This document shows, in pieces, positions 1 through 10,100 of a DNA stretch of 64,000 nucleotides. Made by a program: the position numbers and the translations under genes. Every line of letters begins with the position of its first letter. Within the stretch, counting starts at the first letter, position 1. The stretch is taken from assembly GCA_023213315.1 (NCBI GenBank), contig JAKCPI010028416.1, forward strand, positions 1 to 64,000, in the 5' to 3' direction. The notes beneath the pieces were generated by a model. The model saw only the letters and a program-made list of their open reading frames with translations, made no database searches and was not told the origin of the DNA. The DNA is from Euborellia annulipes (lineage: Eukaryota > Arthropoda > Insecta > Dermaptera > Anisolabididae).

Positions 1-264
1 GCCCAACCTTTTTTTGTCCGTGGGCCGGATTCATCATGACATACGATTTCGCGGGCCGGATTCTTTATAATTGCATATCTTAGTAACACCTTTGAAAAAA
101 ATTCAACATTTTCAATGAATTCACGAATATGTTTGTGCTGATTCATTTTTTTTAAATATTTATAAATTTTATGAAAATGTTGCGTTTTTTAATTTATTTT
201 TAGAATTAAATGAAATCATAAAAGGTTAAAATTTCAAAAGAACAAAATCTGTACTCACGATTTA

Positions 265-1695
265 TTAATGTGAAGTCTGATGTTGTTTTTCAGAAACTAA
301 TTTTTTAATATTTGGTTCAAGTTGAGTGACGTTCATCCTTAATATGGAATGAAGGTGATCATCTGAAAGTCGAGCGCGAGACGCTGGTTTGGCTCTTTTT
401 AAAGTTGAAAATGTTTGTTCACAAATGTACGTGCTTGCAAACGCCGTTGTCATTTTCATTCCAAGGTTTCTCAAATTCGGATAAGAATCTAACGCTGCAT
501 AAAAATCTGGTAAGGACTTCTCGCGAAAAAGATCCTGTAATGGTGTTTGGCATTGCAATTCAATTAATTCTAATTGTAAATCACCTGGCGCCGTAGAAAC
601 ATCCACTGTAAAAGGATTTTCAAACAAGCGTATTTCATTTTTAATCCGGTGAAAATCTGCAAATCTATCTTCGAAACTTTTGCTGAGTAATTGCAGCATC
701 TTGGTAATTTTTTCACTTGGAAAATGATCATTTTTCCTTTCTTTACGTAAAGCAGTGCAAGTCGGAAAGTGCGTCAACTGTCCTTTTTCCGTTTGCTGTA
801 TGAAAAGCTTTAATTTTGTTTGAAACGCACATAAATCAGCATATACATGGGAAATAAGTTTGTCTTTGCATTGCAATTTGAGATTAAGTTCATTTACATA
901 CGCAGTTAAATCACAGAGTATAGCTAAATCCCACAGCCACACAGGGTTACTTAGTTCGTGGAGCTGAGTTGATTTTTCAATAAAGAATATATCAATTTCA
1001 TGTCTCAAATCAAAAAATCGCTGTAGTACCCTACCGCGGCTCAGCCAGCGGATTTCGCTATGATAAACCACATCACCATATTCGGCTTCAATTTGTAAAA
1101 GAAATTCTTTGAATATTCTGTGATTCGTAGAATATGATCTTATTAAATTTACGGATTTAGTAACTACCTTCATAACATGATCTAAATTTAAAATTTTTCC
1201 ACAAAGATTTTGTTGGTGAATGATACAATGTATATCCAACGGCGGTGATCCATTTGATTCCAGCACTTTTTTCCTTAATCTGGCTACTAGCCCATTGTGC
1301 CGACCAACCATAGATGGAGCGCCATCTGTAGTTATGGCCGTTAATTTATTCCAGTCAAGGTTAAGATCATCAAAAATTTCGGATACTTCCTTAAATAAAT
1401 CTTCACCCGTAGTAGTTGTTTTAATACTTTTCATTGCAGCAAGTTCCTCCGTAACTTCAAAACTATTATTTATTCCACGGATGAATACAAGCAATTGCGC
1501 AATATCAGTCACGTCCGTAGATTCATCTGTAGCAATGGAAAACATTTTGAACTGACTTGCTTTTGATTTTAATTGTACCATAAGATCACTTCCTAAATCT
1601 TCTATTCTTCGTGTCATTGTCATACGTGATAAACTCACAGATTCGAATGCACTTTTTTTTCCGGGCACACTTCTTCCACTACCGCCATTAAGCAC
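265..1695 (-). CDS. hAT transposase catalytic and dimerisation domains (frameshifted second half)
   Basis: 476 codons; the nominal first methionine lies in the wrong frame, and genuine homology starts at about residue 13, just after the A8 run. Catalytic landmarks of the RNase H-like fold are all present: D57 in ATDEST, D124 in TTDGAPSM, the family H-x-N block CIIHQQNLCGK, and E426 in STYICEQTFSTLKRAK. Residues about 405-465 form the hAT C-terminal dimerisation region, and the C-terminus (EKQHQTSH) looks natural. No internal stop codon exists, so the only visible lesion is the one-base frame change. The product would cut and rejoin DNA at the element's ends. Either this copy is recently dead, or the homopolymer length is a sequencing error or is corrected by slippage. 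Confidence 0.88.
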   Translation of the reverse strand: MLNGGSGRSVPGKKSAFESVSLSRMTMTRRIEDLGSDLMVQLKSKASQFKMFSIATDESTDVTDIAQLLVFIRGINNSFEVTEELAAMKSIKTTTTGEDLFKEVSEIFDDLNLDWNKLTAITTDGAPSMVGRHNGLVARLRKKVLESNGSPPLDIHCIIHQQNLCGKILNLDHVMKVVTKSVNLIRSYSTNHRIFKEFLLQIEAEYGDVVYHSEIRWLSRGRVLQRFFDLRHEIDIFFIEKSTQLHELSNPVWLWDLAILCDLTAYVNELNLKLQCKDKLISHVYADLCAFQTKLKLFIQQTEKGQLTHFPTCTALRKERKNDHFPSEKITKMLQLLSKSFEDRFADFHRIKNEIRLFENPFTVDVSTAPGDLQLELIELQCQTPLQDLFREKSLPDFYAALDSYPNLRNLGMKMTTAFASTYICEQTFSTLKRAKPASRARLSDDHLHSILRMNVTQLEPNIKKLVSEKQHQTSH

Positions 1696-2063
1696 CTTTT
1701 AACAAATTCCCCATCTGAAAATGGATGAACTTCTTTGCCTATTATGTGACCTACTCGATAGCTAGCTCGCACAATCGACTCATTAATATTTTTCGCGTTG
1801 TTAAATAGTTTGGTTAATCCGCCAATTTCACTTTGTAAATTTGTAATTTTATTTTCGCGGCACACACCGACGTATTTGTTATATGTCTGCTTATGTTTGG
1901 AATCGTAATGTCGTTTGATGTTATGTTCTTTAAATACAGATAAACTTTCCTTGCAAATAAGGCATAAGCATTTTTCCCCTTGCGCCACAAAAAAGTACAT
2001 GTTTGTCCATTTCTCTTGAAAAACGCGGCACTCACTATCCACTTTACGTTTTTTCGTCGACAT
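1635..2063 (-). CDS. hAT transposase N-terminal part with SPIN-DOC/BED-like zinc finger
   Basis: 142 codons starting MSTKKRKVDSE, a basic nuclear-localisation-like start. A C2H2-type finger is visible: C34, C37, H52 and H57 in the stretch CLCLICKESL...RHYDSKH, the DNA-binding finger that opens GTF2IRD2/ZBED5/SCAND3-type hAT proteins. Residues about 105-137 (PFSDGEFVKRCL...EEVCPEKK) match the family linker that normally runs straight into the catalytic domain. Here the frame leaves the family pattern immediately after CPEKK at an A8 run (T8 on the plus strand, 1653-1660) and stops soon after. The continuation is found one frame over in the 265-1695 frame, so this is the first half of one broken gene. 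Confidence 0.85.
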   Translation of the reverse strand: MSTKKRKVDSECRVFQEKWTNMYFFVAQGEKCLCLICKESLSVFKEHNIKRHYDSKHKQTYNKYVGVCRENKITNLQSEIGGLTKLFNNAKNINESIVRASYRVGHIIGKEVHPFSDGEFVKRCLMAVVEEVCPEKKVHSNL

Positions 2064-2370
2064 TATTTGGGGTAAAAATATTCAATATTATAAAACTTTC
2101 ACAAAATTAAATTTATATTTTTTAATAACTTATTTGTCAAAAATTAACTAGTAACTCCATGATTATAACTAACTTCACTCTGTAGTCACCTCGACTATCG
2201 GCCACTCGCGGCAGCACTAGTCGACATCGGCATGACACACACTTTAATGAATTTAAAAATACGCGGTATTTGGTCAATAATTTACGAATATCCGACTAGG
2301 AGCTCGCGGGCCGGATTGAGCTTCTTCGCGGGCCGGATCCGGCCCGCGGGCCGTAGGTTGGGCACCGCTG

Positions 2371-2378
2371 GTCTAGAC
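2371..2378. repeat. hAT 8-bp target-site duplication, right copy
   Basis: GTCTAGAC directly abuts the hAT end. It is a perfect palindrome of the nTCTAGAn form. The left copy should sit 8-15 bases before position 1. Confidence 0.7.
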
Positions 2379-3080
2379 ATTTCATGAACTGCAGCCAGAT
2401 CGTGTAATGGTCAAAAACAGTTTTACGATCTGGCTGGAAACCTGAGACAGTTCATGAAATGCAATTAGGCCTTAGACAGATCGTGTCATGCTCGAGAATT
2501 ACATGAAATGTCTAAATTTTTTAGGCAGTTCATGAACTGCCTAACAGCTTTTTTGCCGGATCGTGTACTGTTTGTAAAGCAAATAAAGATCTCGAAAAAG
2601 TCAATTTTTTCAATATTATTATTATTATCGATTACTAAATTTTCCAAATCTTCCCCACTTTGTAAATCTTGAGTTTAAGGTGCGCGTCTCGGGGTTCTAA
2701 TTTGGGAGATTTGCGGCCACAAATTTGAAGCTATTCTACCTCACCTTTTTTAAATTAAAGCTATTTAAAATGTCTCAACTTATAGAAGCCCTTTTTTTGA
2801 TTTTCAAGAAAAAATAAAAAATTTTTTTAGGATTTATTGCATTAAATTACAAACAGTACACGATCGGCCTGCCAACTGCTGTTGGCGAGATTCGCTTGAA
2901 CTGTCCTAAAAAATATTAGACATTTCATGTAATTCTCGAGCATTACACGATCTGTCTAAGGCCCAATTGCATTTTCATGAACTGTCTAAAATTTTTAGGT
3001 CATACATATTTTAATATTTTGATCTAGCTGTAGTTTATGAGAAATGTCTAGCCAGTTCATGTAACTGTCTGACCATTCAA
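2379..3080. repeat. Foldback repeat (family K) interrupted by a TTAA-type element
   Basis: Two arms are reverse complements. 2440-2530 (GACAGTTCATGAAATGC then CAGATCGTGTCATGCTCGAG) matches 2911-3000 read backwards, and 2555-2577 matches 2847-2869. Motifs CAGTTCATGAACTG and GATCGTGTAATG recur in alternating orientation. The hAT element inserted at the left edge of this repeat. No coding potential is seen. Confidence 0.75.
2679..2846 (+). mobile_element. Partial TTAA-flanked MITE (family J)
   Basis: TTAA (2675-2678) is followed by GGTGCGCGTCTCGGGG and about 165 bp that match the intact copy at 44880-45276. Only the left end is present; it sits between the arms of foldback K. Confidence 0.6.
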
Positions 3081-3239
3081 CATTCTTACATAAAAATTTC
3101 AGAATTATAATTTAATTTCTCGATCTGTCTACGACAATATATTTATGTTTTTATAAAAATGTACAAAAGTAAGGTCTTCTATTGCATTGATAAAAGCCAA
3201 ATGCATTAATTATTAGCTATCATTCTGATATTTTCTTGG

Positions 3240-4760
3240 CTCTCGCAGAGAGGGGATCTGTGAGGAATTTCTCTCAGGGGGGAATACAGGTGTGACTTAA
3301 GGTCACCAGCACACAATTTTACTTAATTTCGGTAATTTAAAGGCACATTCTGGTCTTGTTTGACAGATTATAAATACAAATCAAATTTTTAAGTATTAAT
3401 TTTTAAATTTTACATTCAAAATCAATTTTTTTTTTTCGAAAAAAAGTATTTTTTTCAGATCTCAAGGGGAGTGGGGTGAATGTGATATATCTTTTGTATT
3501 TTACATGTTGTTTGCCATATTTGATACATTTATTATTATTATTATAAAACTAACATTTAATGTTATTAAATAAAGTTGAATTTTGATGTTTTAAAGCCTT
3601 AAATTGAGGTCTCTTATTTAATTAACATATTACAGTAAATTACCCCCTTACCCCTTCCCTCTATATCCGGCTCTTGGCTCCTACGTAGATTACGTAGAGA
3701 CTTGCCTACTACTCTGACCTATTAGAAAAAAATTATATTGGTTCGATGTGGGGTGTAGTGGTTTCTTTGAATCTCTTCTTTATGCTACTGGTTGCCTAAC
3801 TCGGCTAGGCGTTCTGGCCGATTTAAAATAAGTCCAGGAGCTGGCGATAAAAATGGATAAGAGTTTTCTGAAGGCTAATATTTTCCAGAATAGGTTGCAT
3901 TTTAGTGTTGGAAACATACTCTCTGTCAGCATTTCTAATACCGGGGCGTTTAGCGGGAATAAGTTGGTAAAGTGCAGGAAGATGATTTTTCAAAAATATC
4001 TCGAAAACTATGCGGTTTCCCGCAAAAATTCATCTATGCAAAAATAATTGAAATTAAATTACAAACAAAAGTGGTCTAATACTTAATCACGCTAAATTGA
4101 ACGGTTCGGGAGATATAGAGGGGTAAAGTTTGTAATTCTAACAATGTTTGTCATGGTAACAAGATATAAATATTTCTCTATCTATTTCATATGAATTATA
4201 AGACGATTCAGTACCGAGTTACTCTAGGCGGTAAATGTAAAACTTAATTGTTCATATTGTATGACGTCATTCCCTCTCTACTTTAATCGCAAATACGACC
4301 TGAATATTCAAAAAAATATTTATGATTATTTTCTTCTCATCTTATGATGATGGGGGTGAGGGGAGGTGGGGGAGGGGGGGGGGTTCTTTCTTTTTCTCTT
4401 TCGTCATAGAGTAGAATAATGAAGACCCGTTTTTTCTCCTCATTTTCTCTCTCTCTCTCCCGCAACGTACAGACCGTAATCCGCCCTCGTCGTCGTATAG
4501 AGTGCGTGACAACCATCTTTATTAAAACCGCGTGTGACTCGAGCGCTAATGCGAGAAGAGAGAAGAAGAGAGACGCCCTAACGACCTTCTCTCTGAGAGA
4601 CATCTAACTATTTATATAGGAATTTTATTAGGGTACTTTCTTTCTTTTTTTTTTTAACCCCTTTAGAAGACGAAAGTAAGCGCATTTGTGGTAAATTTTT
4701 AGTGAAATTGAAATGAATTTTTTTGTTTTGAATGAACATCTAAAAAATAATTAAAAATCT
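3240..4760. repeat. Outer left-arm region: repeat family B and unrecognised AT-rich sequence
   Basis: 3240-3480 is a degenerate family B copy ending in a hairpin-like block (GTGTGACTTAAGGTCACC, CACACAATTTTACTTAATTTC); relatives are at 30460-30720, 44095-44370 and 62690-62820. 3660-4140 matches 29820-30260 in reverse. 4370-4610 holds GA-rich microsatellite. Short open frames here do not survive in the mirror copy and look non-coding. Confidence 0.55.
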
Positions 4761-4769
4761 GGTGATTGT

Positions 4770-5370
4770 TATTGCACAGCACACAACCCCTCTTATCTTC
4801 GGTAATCGAGGAGTTAATGTTCTGTGCTTATCACTTCAGATTTTTTGTGTCGAGATATATTTAGTTTCCGCCGGTATGTTCGAATTCAAGATGTAGCGTT
4901 TATAAGTATGGGAAAATATTTATATTTTGTTACCTCGGCAACCATTTCTCCTATCTTATCTATGGAGCACAAGAGTAAAGTGGTCTTCAGAAGATTTCAA
5001 TGACTTAAAATAGAGAATATACATTTTAAAGAGCATCTAAAAAATAATTGAGGATTTTTGTTTTTAATTAAAATTATTGTGGAGAGATTTTTAGGAGAAA
5101 ATCGAAAGAAACTGAAAAAAGTGCATCAGTAAAGTGCTAGTACTCTTTTTGGCTGATTTTGTTCAGAAACTCAGTGTTACGTGCCAGAGGGGTAGCCAAG
5201 ATTAGATATCAAATTTTACTTTCGTAGACTTGCCAGCGTTCTTGAAATATTCTTTTCTTAATCAATGACCCTCAAAATGTGTATTTTCCATTAAAATCTC
5301 GTCATCAATTGCAATACTTTCTAAAACTGTCTTATATTTGACAATGAGAGACAAGACTTAGTGCTTTTCA
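4770..5370 (-). mobile_element. Repeat A copy 1 (old, left arm)
   Basis: A degraded repeat A read on the minus strand: the terminal hairpin region (4776-4850), block GTGTCGAGATATATTTAGTTTCC, the CAACCATTTCTCC block, ACTGAAAAA...AGTGCATCAGTAAAG, then a diverged inner end. The mirror copy is split by the large insertion (22030-22371 and 28973-29190); this copy is the empty site. Confidence 0.75.
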
Positions 5371-5679
5371 ATGGAAAAATTCTTCATTTTTCTAGATTTT
5401 CTTCTGAGCCACCCCATTTGAGGACATTCCTGGAACTATAAAATATGGGAAGATTTAAATAGAAATTTCAGCCCTCGTAGCTTCATTTAAAATTTATCAA
5501 AATTACCGGTATTTGACCCGACATAAATTTATTAAAGGTACCTGTACTCTTTGGCCAAGGCTGCAAAAATAATTTGTTCTCTTCAATTCAAAATTGTCTA
5601 CACTGGAGAAAATTAGATTATTTACAATATTTTGAGAAAATTTTATAATTTTAGGTGGATGACCTCTCTCAAAATTTTC

Positions 5680-5934
5680 ATATGGACCGATTACTTTGAA
5701 AGTGGTGTAAGGTCATTTTCTATTGTTTCGAGAAAATGAAAGGTTAACAAATCTGTTTATTGGTGTCTATTTAACGAACCAATTTTCAATTGTACAAAAC
5801 ATGTGAATTTTTTGGGAATTTACCACTTGCTAGTTATACATAGAAAATTTATATTAATTCATAAATTATGCGATATCTCATTTTTTTTAAAATAATGGAC
5901 TTTACACCACTTTCACAAAATAAACGGTCCATAT
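5680..5934. mobile_element. MITE with TA target duplication (family F), left arm
   Basis: Terminal inverted repeats of about 38 bp: TGGACCGATTACTTTGAAAG at the left and ACTTTCACAAAATAAACGGTCCA at the right, each flanked by TA. About 255 bp, no coding potential. Tc1/mariner-like by its TA duplication. Its mirror is at 21481-21727. Confidence 0.7.
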
Positions 5935-6399
5935 AAGCACTAAAGAGGGAACGAAAATATTTGTAACAAATTTGTATGATAAGGAAGCAGAAGAAGAAGC
6001 TGATAGTTTTTATAATCTGCGATTCCCGGCAATATATATTTAATGAATTTCTGAATTATTAATTTTTAAAGTTGCGGAAATGGATGGATGGGGATTATTG
6101 AAGTCTATCTTCTTCTTCCCTCCCTGCCCACATTATTCCCAAGGTGCGGGGACGACGGTAAAGGGGTCTGACCGAATGGGTTTTTTGCGACCGGAAGAAA
6201 TAGAACGGTCCCAAGTCGCAAGGTCTGACACTTGTTGAAAATATAGAAGGGACAGACATGTAAAAGAATAGGACTGCCAGTCCCAGTCCGGGTAGCTCAA
6301 AGTCGCCTGTGGGTCCCTGAGCAAATATCTCATCTACACTATCTACACTTACTAAATAATTAAATCAAATTCTAAAGATGTTGGAAAGTGTGGGACCGA

Positions 6400-6720
6400 G
6401 CTAAATATTAAAGAGCGTCTTTAATTATTTAATTTTTTAATTGATAAAATATAATTTTTAATAATTTAAAAATGATTAAAAACTTCAATATTGTTCTCAG
6501 TTTTTAACATACGTCTATTGACTTCCCATTTTCCAATTATTATTAGTTAAGATTCTAAAAACTACCCTTAATTAGAATAATTTTCTGAAAATTTTCAGTT
6601 AAACGCCCTACGATCCGAAAAAAAAGTTTCACTTGCATCGTGCTTTCTCATAAAACCCACAATGATTTTTTTTTTTTATTCCCAGCATTACTGAATTTCT
6701 GAGTTATTAATTGTCAAATG
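6400..6720 (-). repeat. Dispersed repeat family E
   Basis: Contains CCCACAATGATTTTTTTT and GATCCGAAAAAAAAGTTTC. It matches 20765-21060, 52495-52930 and 58170-58580. No termini or coding frame recognised. 6050-6350, just outside, is conserved with its mirror, but its short frame changes between the copies. Confidence 0.5.
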
Positions 6721-6786
6721 GATGGGGATATTGAAGTATGTCTACCTTGAAATAATTAAATTAAATTCTAAAGAATAGTAGGAACC

Positions 6787-7024
6787 CTGTTACGCATTAG
6801 TGTGTCAAGCGCCAGCTACCGAGATTTGAGAAAAAATTAACTTTAAAGATGCTTTTGTTTTCATTGGATTATATATACTTTTTTTGTCAATTGTGCAAGT
6901 AACATTAAATATAAATTTTTTTAAGGACATATTTCATAAAAAATAGCATTTGAAATCAATATTCCCTGCTTAACTCAATTTTTTAATTTTTTTTGGCGCT
7001 TGACACACTAATGAATAACAGGAA
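6787..7024. mobile_element. MITE (family G), uninterrupted copy
   Basis: About 30-bp terminal inverted repeats: CCTGTTACGCATTAGTGTGT at the left and ACACTAATGAATAACAGG at the right, both followed inward by CAAGCGCC/GGCGCTTG. The mirror copy (19758-20662) contains a repeat A insertion, so this copy gives the exact empty site (GCTA-T6-ATGAAAT, read on the minus strand). Confidence 0.75.
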
Positions 7025-7628
7025 CCATATGAAAGCGTGAGTTCGAGCTAAATATTAAAGAGCGTTAAAGGACAGAAACTGAAACTGTTGGTATTTAAAG
7101 AAATAATTAAATTATCTAAATAGCTGTTTAATTAACTATAATTCTTAAATTTAGGGCGTGAGTAATAAAAGCGAATGAATTTTTTTTTGCTATCCGACCA
7201 CCAAAAAAAAAAAAAAAAAAGTGTGGACATGTTCCCTTGGGTGAATAGGGAAGAATAGCTTTCTCTCCTTTCGTCTCTTGAGGAAGCTTCATTTGACTAA
7301 TTTCTTGGCTGGGGAGAGACGAGAGAGAGAGTAATTATCTCTGGAGACGCAGCAGCTCATCTTCCTCAAATGCTCTGTTTCCCTCCTTCCTCGCTCCTCT
7401 CTCCTTTCCTCACTCACATGAGCAGTTTATTTATTTCCGTCGTCGTTCCAACAAAAGAGGCCAGAAAAAAAAAAATTAGACCCGGTTAAAAGAGAGATAC
7501 CCCCCCCAATGTGAGGTGTTAAGAGAAATTCTAAGTTCATTTTATTATCATTTAAAAAAATATATATATAATAATAATCTGACGGTGTCACTAAATGCTA
7601 AACAAGATGAAATCCTGAATATTTTGTT
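7025..7628. other. No gene: GA/CT-rich and poly-T sequence, left arm
   Basis: AT-rich sequence with A18 (7204-7220) and GAGA/CTCC-rich stretches (7310-7420). It is mirrored at 19165-19757 with microsatellite length differences. No reading frame or element end recognised. Confidence 0.5.
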
Positions 7629-8828
7629 AAAAGAAACTGGTGTGACAGATAACATATAGCACAATCGAAAGTTGTGTCAATGCCTGTCACACCAGATTTT
7701 TTGTCTCGACATATATTTAGTTTCCGCCGATATATTAAAATTCAAGATGTTTTTTTTTTTTTTTTTTTTTTAAGGTCTTTTTTCGGCATCTAAGGCCATT
7801 TAGACCCCATCCCTATTTATTTCAAATGATTTTACAATCAAATCAAATGAAATAAATTTTTTTCTCGCTCTGGGATGGAAGCCCAATTTAGACTCCGGTG
7901 CGAGAAGCTAATGTCTTCCCACTGAGCCACGGCTCCCGGGCCAAATCCAAGATGTAATAAAATTTATAAGTATGGGAAAATATTTATATTTTGTTAGCAT
8001 GGCAACCATTTCTCATCTCTCCTTATGAAGTACAAGAGTAAAGTGGTCTTCAGAAGATTTCAATAGCAAAATGAGAATATATATTTTAAAGAGTATCTAA
8101 GAGACAATTGATTTTTGAATTTTAAAAAAAATCAGTTGGAGCAAATTTTGAGAAAATCGAAAAAAAACTGAAAAAAGTACATCAGTAAAGTACTAGTACT
8201 CTTTGGACCGATTTTGATTAAAAAGCTTCCTGTCACCCCTCTCAGGGAGGTACCTAACTTAAATATAAAATTTCGTCCTCATAACTCTTTTTGTTCTTGA
8301 GATATTTTGTTCACAGTCACTGGGTGTGTGGGTGTGTGTTCAATTTTAAGCATGAAGGAATTGAGCTATGGGGCTGAAATTTTATATATAAGTTAAACAC
8401 CCTCCCGGGAGCGTGAAAATAAGCTTTTAATCAAAATCGGCCAAAGAGTACTAGTACTTTGCTGAAGTAGTTTTTCAGTTTTTTTCGATTTTCTCAAAAT
8501 TTGCTGCAACGATTTTTTTTTTTTTAATTCAAAAATCAATTATTTTTTAGATGCTCTTTAAAATGTATATTCTCATTTTGTCATTGAAATATTCTGAAGA
8601 CCACTTTACTCTTGTACTCCATAGAGAAGATAGGAGAAATGGTTGCCATGGTATCAAAATAAAATATTTTCCCATAATAATAAATTTTACATCTTCAATT
8701 CTAATATATCGGCGGAAACTAAACATATGTCGACACGAAAAATCTGGTGTAACAAGCACAGAACACAACTTTCGATTGCCGAAGGTAAGAGAAAGTTGTG
8801 TGCTGTGCGACAGTCCACACCAAATTTT
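7629..8828. mobile_element. Head-to-head pair of repeat A copies (left arm)
   Basis: Two repeat A copies face each other: minus orientation from the hairpin at 7629-7700, plus orientation ending in the hairpin at 8745-8828. They join near 8330 at the microsatellite block (GGGTGTGTGGGTGTGTG) and lack the usual ACTTTCTCTTACC inner terminus. Both outer ends are CACACCAGATTTTT hairpins, so the unit is a 1.2-kb palindrome. A SINE interrupts the first copy. The mirror is at 17984-19165. Confidence 0.8.
7751..7942 (-). mobile_element. tRNA-derived SINE, family 1 (left arm)
   Basis: Reverse complement of a tRNA-like head (GCCGTGGCTCAGTGGGAAG A-box, GGGTTCGCTTCCC-type B-box), a body with ATAGGGATGGGGTCTAAATG and a long A tail. 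Flanking duplication AAATTCAAGATGT (7738-7750) against AAATCCAAGATGT (7943-7955). Present in both arms, so it inserted before the duplication. Confidence 0.85.
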
Positions 8829-9106
8829 TTTTTTACAAACTCTTTTCCCTTTTCCCACTCTATAATTTAATCTTCAATCTTGATTGAGAAAATGTGCTTT
8901 AACAGCTTTAAGCTCTCGTTTTAAACAATGAATTTAAAAGTTAATAAATAAGATTAAAAGTGTTCTCAATTTAAAAAAAAATCTAACTATACTTTAGTGT
9001 GATAATATATTTTCAAAAGGTTGTGGAAATTTCATTAAAACGTAAATTTGATTTTGTTTTAAAAAGTGGTCTTGATATAAAACACTTATCTTAATACTAG
9101 CTGAAC

Positions 9107-9815
9107 CTCAAGTTTTTTACTTTCTCGTACCTCTATATATATGTTAATATATAGAGAGAGAAAGTATTGGTTTCATGTCAAAAATTCGATGTCGAGATTT
9201 TGATGGATATACACGTTTTGAGGTCCCCTGAATCCAAAAAATGGTTTTCGCGACATGGTCTGTCTGTCTGTCTGTGTGTCTGTGTGTGTGTCTGTGTGTG
9301 TGTCTGTGTGTCTGTGAACAAAATATCTCAAGAACAAAAAGAGCTAGAAAGTTGAAATTTTATATTTAAGTTAGGCACCCCCATGGACGTGACACGAAGC
9401 TTTTGAACAAAATCAGCCAAAGAGTACTAGTACTTTACTGATGCACTTTTTCAGTTTTTTTCGATTTTCTCAAAATTTGCTCCAACGATTTTTTTTTAAA
9501 TTCAAAAATCAATTATTTTTTAGATTCTCTATAAAATGTATATTCTCATTTTGTGATTGAAATCTTCTGAAGACCACTTTACTCTTGTTCTTCATAGGAA
9601 AGATAGGAATTTCTCCTATGGTTGCTATGGTAACAAAATATAAATATTTTGCCATACTTATAAATTTTACATCTTGAAAATCGAATGTACCGTACTGTCG
9701 GAAACTAAATACATGTCGACACAAAAAATCTGGTGAGACAAGCACAGTACACAACTTTCGATTACCGAAGGTAAGAGAAAGTTGTGTGCTGTGCGCCAGT
9801 CACACCAGATTTTTA
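9107..9815 (+). mobile_element. Repeat A copy, full length (left arm)
   Basis: Starts in a T tract at ACTTTCTCGTACC, the arm of a hairpin closing with GAGAGAAAGT. Block A (CATGTCAAAAATTCGATGTC, GAGGTCCCCTGAATCC) is followed by a CTGT/GTCT microsatellite (9259-9315), AACAAAATATCTCAAG, AAGAGTACTAGTACTTTACT, the CAACGATTTTTTT run, and a last hairpin of about 80 nt (9747-9815) ending CACACCAGATTTTT. The mirror is at 17003-17703. Confidence 0.85.
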
Positions 9816-10100
9816 AAATAAGCTTAGATGATTTATTTAAAAACCAACTGTCAAATTAGTTCAGCATTCTTGCAATAGATGGCAGGCTAGTCTAACAGCC
9901 GATCCCCTAATAGCCTATATTTATGCTTTTATAAAAGATATATAATATATAATAACATTTATAAAGTATTTATTGTTAAAAGATCAATGAAAATCAATCA
10001 AATGCATTAAATATTATTAGCTACCATTCTGACATCTCTTGGCAAATTTTTGAATTACTTGATTTTTTGGGCATACTTTTTATAACACACTACGCCATCT
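9816..10100 (+). mobile_element. Family C repeat fragment (left arm)
   Basis: Matches the right half of the C copy at 33780-34070: AATAAGCTTAGATGATTTAT, GCAATAGATGGCAGGCTAG, CTACCATTCTGACATCTCTT, TTGATTTTTTGGGCATACTT. It forms an inverted pair with 10885-11450. Confidence 0.7.

Larger units (their letters stand above)
1..2370 (-). mobile_element. hAT DNA transposon, GTF2IRD2/ZBED5-like, nearly complete
   Basis: The right end reads GGTTGGGCACCGCTG (2356-2370), the reverse complement of a hAT-type terminus CAGCGGTGCCCAACC. The window begins GCCCAACC, which is position 8 of that same terminus, so only the first 7 bases of the left end are missing. Both ends carry GC-rich subterminal copies of GCGGGCCGGAT (around 22-62 and 2305-2352), a common transposase-binding arrangement. 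Between the ends are two minus-strand reading frames for zinc finger and transposase. The 8 bases after the right end, GTCTAGAC (2371-2378), fit the nTCTAGAn target preference known for several hAT families; the matching copy should lie just left of the window. At 2.4 kb it is a normal length for an autonomous member, but the coding frame is broken. Confidence 0.9.

Noticed and set aside
6133..6333. 66-codon frame and its 95-codon mirror at 21088-21375
   Set aside because: The two arms encode different C-termini after frameshifts and no domain is recognised, so coding is unsupported.
8547..8870. Overlapping ~100-codon frames on both strands
   Set aside because: Inside repeat A; the mirror copy at 17930-18193 has indels that change the products.
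9259..9315. CRISPR-like short repeats
   Set aside because: A simple CTGT/GTCT microsatellite without spacers, in a eukaryotic transposon.
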